This document shows, one piece after another, positions 46,665 through 57,661 of a stretch of 64,000 bases of DNA. The stretch's first letter is position 1. Every line of letters begins with the position of its first letter. This DNA is from Hortaea werneckii (lineage: Eukaryota > Ascomycota > Dothideomycetes > Mycosphaerellales > Teratosphaeriaceae), in NCBI GenBank assembly GCA_037044905.1, contig JBAOKB010000062.1:106001-170000 (forward strand), read 5' to 3'. A program made the translations under genes and the position numbers. The notes under the pieces are model-generated. The model was given only the letters and a program-made list of their open reading frames with translations, searched no databases and was not told the DNA's origin.

Positions 46665-47348
46665 CTAGGATGCTTGGGGGAAGATGTTGCTGATGCTCTC
46701 GCGGCTCTGGGATGCTCAGGATGGACAAGCTATCGAGCTCATCGCAGATGGCGAATTTCGCGATACGATCACTGATGCACGGCGGCGCTTTTGTTGCAGT
46801 AACCATGATCATAGAGCCCGAGCGCGACTGGAACTTCGTCGGACGCAAACGACCTCGAAGTCGGGAATTCGCCACCTGAAGTGACGAGAATGCTAACGGG
46901 CTGCGGCAATCTCTTCTCAACTCTTATCTGCAGAGGACTTGGTATGTATGCGCAATGCGAAGGACAGTCGGTGCTCAGCCGATGATGTCTTATGCACAAA
47001 ATGTCGCAGCAAACCCGGCAAGTGAAATCGGCCGCCGTCAGCATCAGACCCGGAAAGCCCGGTCAAGCTGTTGCGCCTCGTTCCACTGTGCCTGCTCCAT
47101 GCAAGTCATGTTCGCCGAATACGTTGCTCTTGCTGCGGTCTGCCTGGACTTCCGTATCTGCAAAGCTTACTGCGTCTGAGGTGATTGTGTACCCGGATTC
47201 GCAATCCCATTCATCGTCGCACTCCATTTCACTGTATCTAATCCTAGCATATCGGTACCTCCGATTCATTCACAGCGATCTCATTTCACATTCCACGACT
47301 TTCGGACGGATCGGGACCGAATTGACGACACTTCACCCCAGCACCGCA

Positions 47349-48509
47349 ATGGCCTCACACACACCGAAAGCCGATCGCCACCACACTACTCACGATGCGT
47401 CGCCGCCCATAGTCCAGAAAATGATGACGCCGACACACCCGCTGGTCACGGAGAAAGACAAGTCGATTCACTCGGAACACGGCGTGATCCACTACCCTTG
47501 GTATTTTGGCGGGACGGCGAGCTGTGCTTCTGTCATGTGCACGCAGCCACTTGGCGTTGGTATGTTAATCGACCTTGTGGTCTGGCACACACGAAAAGGC
47601 TAATGAGGATTGATAGCCGGTGTACGTAGCCTCGGACACATCGCGATACCTTCTCGCTAACAGACGCAGCTACGATTACAGACTCGCCATCACACGGCTC
47701 CCAATGCCGGCATGATGGGCGTCCTTACCAACGTGTGGAAGTCTGAGGGTCTCCCGGGTCTCTAGAAGGGTGTCAGTCAATCTAGCGCCCTAACCATCCC
47801 TTCGTCTTCAACGCTAACCCTACACAAGCTCACCGCCTCCCTCGCAAGAACCGCCGTCTACTCCGGCATCCGTTTCGGCATGTACGAGAAACTCAAAGAA
47901 ATGTCCACCACGCCCACCCACTCCCCAACAGCCACCACGCTCGCCGCCCTCGGCGCCCTCTCGGGAGCCTGCGGCAGCATCGCCAGCAACCCCGCCGACA
48001 TCGTCTGTCTCCGCATGCAGAACGACCCGAGCCTGCGCCACGAGCTCCGCACCCACTACCGCAACATCGCCCACGGTCTGATCAAGATGTTCCGCACGGA
48101 GGGCCTCAGCAGCGGCTGGATCGGCGCCGGCCTAGGCGCCAGCCGCGCCGCGCTCGCCACCGCCACCCAGCTCGCCGGCTACGACGTCTTCAAGCGCGAG
48201 ATCCTGGCCCGGACCAGCATGACGGACAACGTGCCCACGCATATCTCGGCCAGCTGCCTGGCCGGGTTCCTGTCCACGCTGATCTGCAACCCCGTCGATG
48301 TGGTCAAGGCGCGCGTGATGACGGGGTCGACGGTCAAGGGGCATTCGTTGGCGGAGACGTTGGGGGATGCTTTTCGGAAGGAGGGGGTCATGTGGCCATT
48401 TAGGGGGTTGACGCCGGCGTTGATTAGTCGGGGTCCGTCGACGATTATTACGTTTGTGACTATTGAGCAGATGAAGCGGGTTTATCGGGAGGCGAAGGGG
48501 TTGGTGTAG
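47349..48509 (+). pseudogene. Mitochondrial dicarboxylate carrier gene with an in-frame stop
   Basis: Model: join(47349..47559,47617..47621,47670..47771,47829..48509), 999 nt, in frame throughout except for TAG at 47763-47765. The family sequence there is GLPGL-Tyr-KG, so Tyr is replaced by stop. The protein is a mitochondrial carrier of the dicarboxylate (DIC) type with three repeats: RLQTRHHTAPNAGMMG, then NPADIVCLRMQND with GLIKMF, then CNPVDVVKARVM. The first repeat motif, normally PxDxxK, reads PLGVAG and has lost both charged residues. A 5-nt micro-exon is needed to keep frame. DIC carriers exchange malate or succinate for phosphate across the inner membrane. The gene is either a recent pseudogene or carries an assembly error. 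Translation from internal Met codons downstream is possible but would lack repeat one. Confidence 0.75.
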
Positions 48510-49469
48510 ATGGAGGGGGAGGATTAGGGGGCTTGTGGGAGGATTGTTTTTGTTTTGGGAGCGGATGGGGTGGAGAGATAGCTTACCTACGAATCTGATC
48601 GTCTCCTACCTGATGCGGTGTGCGACTCTTTCATGTCTGGCTCTCACTCTGATCGTCTCTTACCTGGTACGGTGTGCAGCCCTTTCCATTCCCGGCTCTC
48701 ACTTCCACGATTATACTCGCTGCAAGCATGAAATTTGAAGAGCGTATTCGTGATGTGGTTGTCCTAGGAGTGCGATTGATCTCACATCCTGGCCTTGCTG
48801 GATGCTGTGGTACCTGATTGTTGATTCGTCTGGGCAAAATCGCAACGCAAGGGAAGGAATCAGCAGCGTGGCTTCGTGCTCGTATCGCTTGCACTGTCTG
48901 CTCCCCGGACGGCATACTTGAAGATGTAGGAACAAGGTAAAGCTCAATCGCACGTTTCCAAGCGAGCATGTCCGACTCTTCCTCGCATTAAAGGTGTAAG
49001 AAAAGACAGACGCTTCCTGTGCAATAAGGTCAGCACTCCATCGCGGGTATCGGAATAGAGAGAAGCGGTTGAGTGCCGCCATTGAAGGCGAGGCAACATC
49101 ACTGAATTTCGCGCATTGTGAGTCTTGATGAGCCATACTCGCGTCTTCAGATAGATCTGTACTTAAGAGCACAACCCCTCAACCTAAACTTACGTTTTTC
49201 CCCCAGCAGCATCCACCATGGTAAGTGCCCTCCCCAATTCTCTTTCATAGATACCTCAAGTATCACTACAACCGTGACGAGACCATCCAAAGAACATTTT
49301 GCGGAGACGAGAAGTCGCCGCCTGAACAGCGGGGCTTAGTGCGTAATAAACCGTACCGACATCGCCTGAGAATACGATTACTGCTACAATCACACTATTA
49401 AACAGATAATTTTATTATTGAAACTCCCACTAACATACCAACATCAACCAGGAAGCGCCAGAGAACAAT
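48510..49469. other. Gap without a supported gene
   Basis: This contains a 54-bp tandem duplication at 48595-48702. On the plus strand, ATG followed at once by GTAAGT (ACCATGGTAAGTG at about 49216) resembles the first exon of genes that keep only the start codon in exon 1, but no second exon could be found. Confidence 0.35.
48595..48702. repeat. 54-bp tandem duplication, two copies
   Basis: CTGATCGTCTCCTACCTG at 48595 and CTGATCGTCTCTTACCTG at 48649 begin two 54-bp units that both end in GGCTCTCACT or similar. The copies differ at roughly ten positions. It lies just downstream of the carrier gene. Confidence 0.7.
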
Positions 49470-50141
49470 TCAATTCCTCACCATCCGCCTCAAAACCTCC
49501 GCCTCCGCCTCCGACCGCGCGAGTTTCAATCGCAACTCGTCCCGCTCCCTCGATACCGCAGCCAGCGCTTCCTCCAGCTCCGCCGTGCGATCGACTTTGC
49601 GTTGACGGTATCGCCGCGCAGCTTCGGTATTGCGCTGACGCTTGCGGTTCCGTTCGGTGGCGGAAGTTGTCGTTGATGAATCGGGGGAGGTGGATTTCTT
49701 GAGGCTGTTGTCGACGTAAGCTGGAGCAGTTGGGGCATCGCCCATAAGCTCTCCAGAGGTAGCGCGGTTGATGTTTGCGTCCGGGGTAGGCCACGGATGG
49801 AGGGAGGTCGTGCTGGCCGCCATTACGTCGCAGTGCACGTCCGCTGTCGCTTTGGCAGACCCAGACGAGGCATGCCCAACACACGAACCAAGAGGGTCTT
49901 CGGAGCCATAGGAGGTCTCAGCACCAATTCCGCACTCTGGAGCAATCATGAATGAGTCCCAGTCAAAATCAAAGTCCCGCGCTCCCGAAGTACTGTAAGG
50001 ATTCGCAAAGTCGAATTCATCCAGATGAAAGAAATCAGCAAAGTCTTCGCCCGATCCTGGCCTGTTGTGCGGGCTGGTAGTGGATGAAGCAGAGTCTAAT
50101 CGCGGCACCTGCGGTGGTTGCGGCGGTTGGCATTGTTGCAA
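49470..50141 (-). CDS. bZIP transcription factor, GCN4/CPC-1-like (5' end unresolved)
   Basis: The open frame encodes about 223 residues. The basic region RNTEAARRYRQRKVDR near residues 168-183 has the N-x-x-A-A-R-x-x-R signature of GCN4-type factors. It is followed by a short zipper (LEEALAAVSRERDELRLKL...VLRRMV). An acidic/aromatic activation-like segment (DFADFFHLDEFDF, DFDFDWDSF) lies near the N-terminus. These features fit the regulator of general amino-acid control. No in-frame ATG exists between the upstream stop (near 50190) and the acidic segment, so a 5' exon must be missing from this model. A perfect TGAGTCA site lies about 190 bp upstream. The DNA-binding family is firm, the orthology moderate. 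Confidence 0.8.
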   Translation of the reverse strand: MQQCQPPQPPQVPRLDSASSTTSPHNRPGSGEDFADFFHLDEFDFANPYSTSGARDFDFDWDSFMIAPECGIGAETSYGSEDPLGSCVGHASSGSAKATADVHCDVMAASTTSLHPWPTPDANINRATSGELMGDAPTAPAYVDNSLKKSTSPDSSTTTSATERNRKRQRNTEAARRYRQRKVDRTAELEEALAAVSRERDELRLKLARSEAEAEVLRRMVRN

Positions 50142-50777
50142 GGTATGGACGGCCTCCTCAGAGGCCGGTTGTCGGTTTCAAGGAAAAGGTGGGTGGGTTG
50201 TGCCCTTTTTCTTTTCTCTCTGTTTTTGTGTGTGTGTCTTGTCGAGATGACAAGGAGGTAAAGTTGAGAGGGGACAGTGAGATCTCTGACCTCTTTTGAT
50301 GTTGGTCAGCATGAGGGGAAATGGCTCAGAATGAGTCATCGTGAGCCAGAATGATGAGATCCGATAAAGTTCGAGGCGGGCCGACGGATGTTCGATCGTC
50401 TCCAAAGCAGCATTCCAACCGATTCGCTTTCAGAGGTTCATTACGGTACAAGCGTTGAAACGTGAACATGGACGATGCACAATCGCGTGCCATTTCCCTC
50501 GAAGCAAAGAAGACAAAATGCATTTCGGCCTCTTGGCAACCATCTGACGATATTGTTGACGTGGTCCAAATTGTCCGCTACTTTCTACCAAGACCTCGCC
50601 TACTACGAGTTGCATTTCATTGAACACCACCACGACCCTACCAAAAGTGGCATCGGTTTTGAAAGATGCAGTCCAGTTCTATTGGGATCCGAAAACGCAA
50701 ATTTTTTGATAGTGATACTCAGCCCTGCAAAGCAAGGTGTCTGTGAATTCTTGAGGACCGAGAAAACAAGTAAACCG
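50142..50777. other. Upstream region of the bZIP gene
   Basis: This holds the TGAGTCA site, short ATG-started frames on the minus strand that could be upstream ORFs (near 50315-50335), and a purine-rich leader. No separate gene is supported. Confidence 0.4.
50332..50338. promoter_or_regulatory. GCN4/AP-1 type site TGAGTCA
   Basis: A perfect palindromic heptamer of the kind bound by GCN4-family bZIP dimers. It lies upstream of the gene for just such a factor, which suggests autoregulation. A 7-bp match occurs by chance about once per 8 kb on either strand, so this is suggestive only. Confidence 0.4.
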
Positions 50778-51965
50778 TCATTTATTTGCGTTCGCACTCG
50801 CACTGGCAGGAACCATGACAGCTGTGCTAGCCTGACGTTCTGGAGCCATCAGAGGAATAGCTGACTGCTGGTTCTGTTGCACCGGTAACGATACTGGTGG
50901 TGCCTCGAGGCCACTCAGATCGACTGAAGGGTCGGTCTCTGGAGCATTATCACTTTGCTGAGCAGGTCCCGGACTCACACTCAACTTTGACGGCATCACT
51001 GAATCCAGGTCAGCTTCTGTGTCGTCCAGAAACTCAGCTTGAAACCTACCTTGTGGCAACCTTGCATGGTTGTCCGCCTCGACCGTGGTTTGTAAGTTGT
51101 GCAGCAGATCCTCAAAAGCGATTTGACTTGTATTGTTCACAGGATGCAGGTGTCGACTCTTTCTCTCTTTGGGAACCAGTGCTTGGTGCCAGGCATGCTT
51201 CGCGCTGGCCTCCACAAGCACTGTCATCGCCATATCCTCGACAACATCTCGGTTGACAATGACAGCCGCGCGGAAGGTTCGATTGAGCCCATCATAATCA
51301 TCGTCCCAGCCCCTCGTCCAGGTGAACTCAACATCAGTCACGGTCGTGTCGCTGTCAGCAGCTGGACAGGCTGGATCGTCTATTCTGGAGGGTTTGCCGG
51401 AAGTGAATTCCCAACTTCGTGCGGGTACGGACTCCATGCCCTTCCCGCGTTCATAACCGCTGAAGTTGAGCCCGAACCCGGCGGCGTTGATTCCTGCCTG
51501 TGGGTTGAGCGTGCTGTGCTGCTCTTGCGTGTGAGTCATGGGTGGTCCTGAGATGCCATTGATTGGCGCATGAGTAAAGACAGATGGAACTGGGTCGCTA
51601 TTATACGGTGGTCCGAATCTAATTCTGACTGTCGCTGTTTTCAGTAGTGCATCGTGCGGCCTATTGGAGACGAACTGAAGCTCGAAGTACAGCGCGCCCT
51701 GGAGATCATCTTCAAGACACCATTTTGGTGCCCACTTGGATCGCCGACCCTCAAGCGTACACCGTATGTCAAATGTACCAACAATGCTGCCTAGCGCCTG
51801 CGCATTTGTTGTTGGGCCCGCGTCCGATGCAGAGCCATCTTTTGCCGCTCCTGCGATGGCACGAGGAGCTGTATCCGGCGCGGCCATGTTTCTGGCATTG
51901 CGGCCGTCTACTAACGTGTCAGGCGGGCTCTTGTGAATCCGTTTGAACAGAGAGAAGCCGCCCAT
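50778..51965 (-). CDS. Hypothetical protein, 395 residues
   Basis: Single exon from ATG 51965 (MGGFSLFKRIHKSPPD). A central region of about residues 60-275 looks folded (GTFDIRCTLEGRRSKWAPKW, LYFELQFVSNRPHDALLKTATVRIRFG, VTDVEFTWTRGWDDDYDGLNRTFRAAVIVNRD), with beta-strand-like alternation. The flanks are disordered, and the C-terminus is Pro/Gln/Ser/Ala-rich. There is no signal peptide, no membrane helix and no catalytic motif I know. Codon composition and length support a real gene, but the function is unknown. Confidence 0.65.
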   Translation of the reverse strand: MGGFSLFKRIHKSPPDTLVDGRNARNMAAPDTAPRAIAGAAKDGSASDAGPTTNAQALGSIVGTFDIRCTLEGRRSKWAPKWCLEDDLQGALYFELQFVSNRPHDALLKTATVRIRFGPPYNSDPVPSVFTHAPINGISGPPMTHTQEQHSTLNPQAGINAAGFGLNFSGYERGKGMESVPARSWEFTSGKPSRIDDPACPAADSDTTVTDVEFTWTRGWDDDYDGLNRTFRAAVIVNRDVVEDMAMTVLVEASAKHAWHQALVPKERKSRHLHPVNNTSQIAFEDLLHNLQTTVEADNHARLPQGRFQAEFLDDTEADLDSVMPSKLSVSPGPAQQSDNAPETDPSVDLSGLEAPPVSLPVQQNQQSAIPLMAPERQASTAVMVPASASANANK

Positions 51966-52470
51966 GTTCTGTGCCGGTTCGAGACGGAATAATGAGTCAA
52001 TGATCGACCACTTATGTTGATAGACAAAGAATTGCTCTTCCAGCCTCGTCCGGCTTCTGTGTCATCGATTAGTACTTAAGTACTTACTCGGGGATCCCGT
52101 AACGCCCAGGAACTATCACAACCTATTGCATACTGGGCAGACGCGGCGCATGTTGACTACTGCAAGGCTAGCAGTGATTTCCATCGGACGTTCGCAAGCT
52201 GGGCGCCACCCAGCTCGCTTGTCTGCGGGGTATCATCATGGTATCAGCTGAACCATATCGATGCAAAAATCAACTCTCTGAAGTTGCGGCCCTTCGGCCT
52301 CACCCAGTCTTCGTAAAATCTGTGTGATTACTCGCAGGGCATACAAATTTGGGACAAAGTCTTTGTCATGATGTGTTCATGATCACTAGCAGTCTTAGCC
52401 CCGGCCTTCTCATGCTGGACCATCACGAATTGGGCAACGCGCGACAGATTGCAACTGGAGAGAACTTAGT
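51966..52470. other. Divergent intergenic region
   Basis: This lies between two head-to-head hypothetical genes and presumably carries both promoters. No RNA gene or coding frame is supported. Confidence 0.4.
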
Positions 52471-53720
52471 ATGGAGCAACTGAACAATCCAAAGCATCGA
52501 GGCACAGATGAAGAGGATGAGGGTTTCACTATGGAATTCAAAGTCGAGGTGGTTGACGACATCGAGGCTCAGGTTGAAGAGATGATGCGCCTCGGGGCCC
52601 TGGGCTACTTCAAGGAGGCCCGTCAACTGTCGCAGTCCATCGCGCCGGTACACCAACAGACGTTCGAAGTAGTCTTCGAGCAGTTGAGGCTCATGCTAGA
52701 TCAAGGCGCTTACACTGACTTGATAGAAAGAGCAGAGATTCACCCCGAGGCTGTCTGCACTCCCGAACAAAGCGATTTGATCGCTTTGATGGTAGCGATA
52801 GCCCATGTGAGCATCAGTGGTGTTGGGCAGTCTTATAGGTCTGAGGTTTCGAGCGAATTTCAGCATGTTGAATCGTCCGCGCTGAGCGTGCAACTGCGAG
52901 ATCGACTAAGAGGCGGACAATGGACTACTGAAGAGGTGCGTTCCAACCCTGATCGCCGTCAAGATGCTGACGTAGAAATATACAACAGTTGCTAAAGGAC
53001 GTGCTGTTGTTGCGGCTATGGTACCTCAAACAGCTTCAGCAACCGCAAGATATGACCTCGATTGACAACACTACCTATGCTTGTCTTGTTAATGTAGCCT
53101 TCTCGTTGCTCGAGCATGAGCAATATTGGGCAGCCAAGATGCTTTTTCATACTGCTTGTTTCCACGGGCTATTCGATAGCCTCTCGTTTGAAAGTCCCAC
53201 TACATGGTCGAGGTCCGCTACATGGTCTACTGTCTTGGAGCGGGTCCAAATGATTGATGAGTCTACTTTTGAAAGTAGGCTCACGAAGATGACAATGGCG
53301 CAAATAGCCTCGGAATGGGCCGTTGTGCGCACATACATCGTTCCTGACAGACCGTCAATCATCGAGGAGGCCGAAGTGATCTTTACACGTGCTGTAAGGC
53401 TTCAGACATTTTTGACACAACAATTTGAAGAAGACAACTACGGTCCTCGACACAATCTGCGCAAACAATTCGCAAACTTGCTAGTCTGGGTGCGAGTCAC
53501 AGAGCCTGGGACATCGCGGATCATTGAGAAGGCCAAAGCCCTTCAGACCCAAGCTAATGACTGTGGGGATCGTGGAATGCACCATATTTTGAAGTCTCTG
53601 AGATTATGTACCATTCTCGAAGTAAGTTGTGCGTTGCCCATCGAGCACCAGGTATCGGCCACTTGGGAAAACTTCTGGCGTAATTCACCGTGCCATTTGA
53701 TACAAAGAAGAAATCGCTGA
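52471..53720 (+). CDS. Hypothetical helical protein, 398 residues; 3' end uncertain
   Basis: Model: join(52471..52935,52989..53720). The 53-nt intron (donor GTGCGT, acceptor CAACAG) joins TTEE to LLKDVLLLRLWYL in phase. The protein is alpha-helical, with an acidic start and TPR-like helix pairs (VDDIEAQVEEMMRLGALGYFKEARQL, EHEQYWAAKMLFHTACFHGLFD). It resembles a common unnamed Pezizomycotina family. At 53624 a strong donor (GTAAGTTG) follows LRLCTILE, and a branch site plus CATTAG acceptor lie near 53722-53735, so the true last exon may be downstream. Frames between 53735 and 54095 look protein-like but are broken by stops. Confidence 0.6.
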
Positions 53721-55129
53721 CGTGAGGCACATTAGTCGCAAGAGACCGTGATACTCCCTGGACACTTCTTAGACGAACGTAGATCAGAAGGCTCGAGGCC
53801 CTCCGGACATGTCAAGATGCCTGGGGGTGGTCCAAAGCGCGGGTCTCGTCGTGACGTCTGGCCAAGATCTCGGAGCTACCAGACGAACGAGGACATCGTT
53901 GGTCTCCAGACCTTTCGTCAGAAGGCGACGACACCCTTCTTGAAAAGGCTTTAGACGATTCAAAGCTCAGGCGTATTCACAACATAGGCGTGGATGAAGC
54001 GTCTCGTTAACGTCAAGATGTCGAGGTAAAGGAAGCGGCAGCTTGGGCGAAGGTAGGATTGGAGCCACTGGATCTGCCTCTGGGAGAATCTTAGCGACAT
54101 TTAAATCCAAGGCCCGCACTTGACCCGGCACGCCTCTAAAACGAGTCGAGGAGCAAAGTAACTGATGGATAGACCGGCGCGAGCGTCAAAAGAAGCTGTG
54201 ATGAGGCAGGATCTTGATGGTGTTGGCGTAGCGGTTAACACATGGATAATCAAAATCAAAGGGCCGAAATCAATGATTGGTAAAATCAACACATGCATAT
54301 TCGAAGATTCAATAAGTTCAGTTAAGAAGGTAGCGCAAACCGACAATTCACGTCGAGATCAGCTTATAGGGCTCCTTTTAAGAATCCCTGTTGCTTTTGA
54401 AGTAGCAGAGTACATGAGATCGCTATAAGCGACCTTGTTGCTAGGATGCTAGAGTAGAGGAAGGGGAGCGGTGTACCTTTACATACTCCTGTCGAGGCAA
54501 ATATACTAATGCCCTAGGCATTACTTTTTAGGCAATTACAAAGACATTTCCAAGCGTAGATTAGAGGAATGTGCGATGTTGCCTTGCCCCCTGGACATAA
54601 CATGGTTGACCGACGCTGCGGGCCATGCGACTGGCGTTTTCACACTTCCGCTGATCTACCACTCCGAAAGCTAGCTCATCACCGTGTCCATCCGTATACC
54701 ACACAACTGACACAGTCTCTTGCGGTGATTGGGATTCGGCATCTAATCGATCGGTCGCGGATCTAGCCGCAAAGCTTGACACCCCGCAAACCGTCATGCC
54801 GGTCCAAGCTTCACTGCGCGCCGGCCCCTGCACCTTCACGTTTCCGACACCCGACTCCGGCACCGCAACCACGGCGACATCAACGCGAACTGATTCACCT
54901 CCCATGTTGATCCAGACCGAACACACCGATTGAAGCTCGTCTGACCAGCCATTCGTTCAGTGATTGATCGATTGATCATTCTGCCTTCAAACCCTGCTCT
55001 CGGCCCATCGATCACCGCCCTTGCGACCACCGCATGGTGCACCGCCGGCTTCACTCGCCGAACCTGTGAGCATCATCGGAAGCGCCCACCAGCGGGTGAT
55101 AGCCAGAGCATTCGAGCAGTGCGCCCAAG
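53721..55129. other. Gap, with possible degraded 3' exon of the preceding gene
   Basis: From 53735 to 54095 several frames resemble a helical protein C-terminus (for example LEKALDDSKLRRIHNIGVDEASR) but are interrupted by stops. From 54100 to 55129 I see no supportable gene. Confidence 0.35.
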
Positions 55130-56715
55130 ATGGCGGCCAACGGTAGTCCCGGCTCGCCCGCGAAGAGAATGCGGCCAGATCGCTCACCCGCCCCAGGCGC
55201 CCTCCCTCCTCCCACCTTCGATCTGGAGACATGGGCGAGTAACTATGAAGGTAACCCGCTCCGCCGCAGAGCCAGATGGAGGTGACAGACAGTGGCGCAC
55301 AGTCAGCTAACTGTGATACACCAGGCGCCCTCCTCCCTCTCCGCCTCGCCCACATCGCCATTCATTGCCCCGCCCTCTCCCACCAGAGCATGACCTCCGC
55401 CGTCTCCGCCGCCAAAAAGGGCAAGGACGTCCAGCTCTACACCAGCCTCTGCGAACTCGCCAAGCAGCTTGGTCACTCCGATTCCGCCACCCCCGACGCC
55501 GAATGGGTCACGAAGCAGGAGGAAGGCAACCGGAGAGAGACGGCCCGACTGGAAGGCGAACTGCGCGGGTACAAGAATAACCTCATCCGGGAGAGCATCC
55601 GCATGGGGCAGGAAGACATCGCCACCCACATGCTAGTCACCGGTGGTCCTGCACCCGATCCCAACAATCCACAATCGCTGAACACGTCCGGTTACAATGC
55701 CGCTTACCAAGCGTTCGGCAAAATGCGTGACTACTGCACGACACCCACTCACATCGCCAGCATGACCCTGCGTCTCATCTACACCTCCCTTCTCCAGGCC
55801 GTCCACGCACAGCAACAAGGCCTCACCGCCACTACTCACTTCAACGCCACCCTCGCTAACGCCGGGCGTCTGCGGACTGTCGGAGTGAAAGAGGAAGAGC
55901 AATCCAAGCTCACCCCTATTTCCAGCGCCGCCACCGGTATTGCCCAGCTCGGCCTAGGCAACTACCGCGATGCTGCCAGCGCTTTCCTTAACACCTCTTT
56001 CGACTACCACACCCAGGGTACTCTTCACGGCGCTGACCTTACCCGCGCCCTCGCCTCCGCGAACGACCTCGCCATCTACGGTGGCCTCACCGCCCTCGCC
56101 ACCTTCAGCCGCCAGGAACTCCTAGACAAAGTCCTGGGTGGCAACTTCCGCCCCTTCCTCGAACTCGAACCCCACATGCGCAAAGCCATCTCCCTCTACA
56201 CCACCGCCAAATACCAGGCCTGCCTCGACACCCTCCGGCGATACTACTCAGACTGGCGACTGGACATCTTCCTCGGCGTCCCCTCCACTGCCTTCCCCTC
56301 GTCCACCAACAGCGGCATGCCCGAATCCCACGTCGACGCCCTCTTCGCCCGCATCCGCGAAAAGAGCATCACCGCGCACTTCACCTCCTTCAGCGAGATC
56401 TCCCTCGCCAGCCTCGCCTCCACCTTCCCACCCACCTCCTCCTCCCCGACCGCCATGGAAGACGAGATCCTGCAGATGATCGAATCAGGCCAGCTCGATG
56501 CCCGGCTGGACGTCGTGAATGGGTTGCTCATCGCCCCGCGCGTGGAGCGCAGGACTGATGCCCATGCGGAGGCGAGACGGACTGCTGCTGAGGTGGAGCG
56601 GACACTGTTGTTGCGCTTGCATCGGGTTAATGCGACGTTGGGCGCTTTGGAGGTTCCAAGGCCGAAGGGCCAGCCGGCTTGGGGTGAGGTTGGGGGTGCG
56701 GGGTATGGTGCTTGA
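55130..56715 (+). CDS. csn1: COP9 signalosome subunit 1 (PCI domain)
   Basis: Model: join(55130..55250,55325..56715), 503 residues. The 74-nt intron (donor GTAACC, acceptor CACCAG) joins SNYE to GALLPLRLAHIA in phase, matching the family N-terminus. TPR-like helical repeats run through about residue 330 (NNLIRESIRMGQEDIATH, AYQAFGKMRDYC). The PCI domain follows (YYSDWRLDIFL, ITAHFTSFSEISLASLASTF, EILQMIESGQLDARLDVVNGLL). The complex removes NEDD8 from cullins and regulates SCF-type ligases in nucleus and cytoplasm; in filamentous fungi it controls development and secondary metabolism. The catalytic JAMM site belongs to another subunit. The gene looks intact. Confidence 0.92.
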
Positions 56716-57661
56716 GTGCGGTAGGGATGAGCTGAGGGACAGATGACTTGATGGCTCGAGAATACGATGACATGGAGAGAAGTTGTTCGGAGCTTAAGTA
56801 GGGATGGAAATTCAACTGGATGAGGTATAATGCGATCACGAGGGGAATGGACGTTTCAGCATGGCGTGCGGAGTTGAACAGGAGGTGCAGATTTCAGACC
56901 TCTGCGCCAGCAGTGGATTTATAGCCGTCTGATTGGCTTGTTCCGAATAGACAGTTCAAATGAAAAGCTACTTCAATGGCATTTTGTAGCTCACGATGGA
57001 GTTCCACAAGTCTACGTGCATTGGTGGTATCGTAATGGCCAAGAATACCTCTGTCATCAGACAGCGACAGGCAGCTTTGTGGCGTCTGAACGGCAGAATG
57101 CAGATATCCTTATTGAGCGTATTGATATTGCTCACAACGCTGTCATAATGTCCACATCGTTCTTCTTTGCTGCTTTGGCTCTGCTTTCGGGCCCCAAGGC
57201 TGGAACAGTCCTGGCATCTTGGACGTGCCCGCGATACATATACAAGACTATCCCGCATGCAGAATCCTACATGAGGAAAAGCTCTTCCCACCTGGAGCCT
57301 CAACGTCGACAAAGCGATGACAGTGTTACGGAGACATAGATTATCGAACAGAATCATTCCAAGTACAACGCATGTGGCGAATACAATGATCCACTCATTG
57401 CCATGCTCAGCTTTCTCAAAACAGTGACCGGTTTCGACATGTGACTGACCATCTGATCAGTCAGGATAGTATGTTGCAAAGCCGCCGTTGATTCTTCAAT
57501 CTACCATCGAGCCTTGCAGGCTTTCCAATGCCTGCTGACAAAATAGTGTGTTCGGGTGTTGGAAACCGAGAGAAATATCTTGGCCTGTCGCAGCGCGCTC
57601 ATACAGACACACTGCGTTAGACTTCTGACCTGCGCATTCCATCGACATTGCGAGACACGAT
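56716..57661. other. Gap without a supported gene
   Basis: This lies between the 3' ends of csn1 and the NB-ARC-TPR gene. A plus-strand frame at 56938-57339 is open, but it lacks an ATG at its start and a recognisable domain. Confidence 0.35.

Larger units (their letters stand above)
44143..47348. other. 3.2-kb region without a supported gene
   Basis: This includes the promoter side of the peroxiredoxin-like gene, a hairpin at 44805-44827, an (AG)n run near 45041-45056 and a diverged direct-repeat pair at 46382-46664. Open frames on both strands lack domains. Confidence 0.35.

Noticed and set aside
49205..49230. ATG directly followed by GTAAGT, as in some ribosomal protein genes
   Set aside because: No downstream exon in any phase gives a recognisable protein before the bZIP gene on the other strand.
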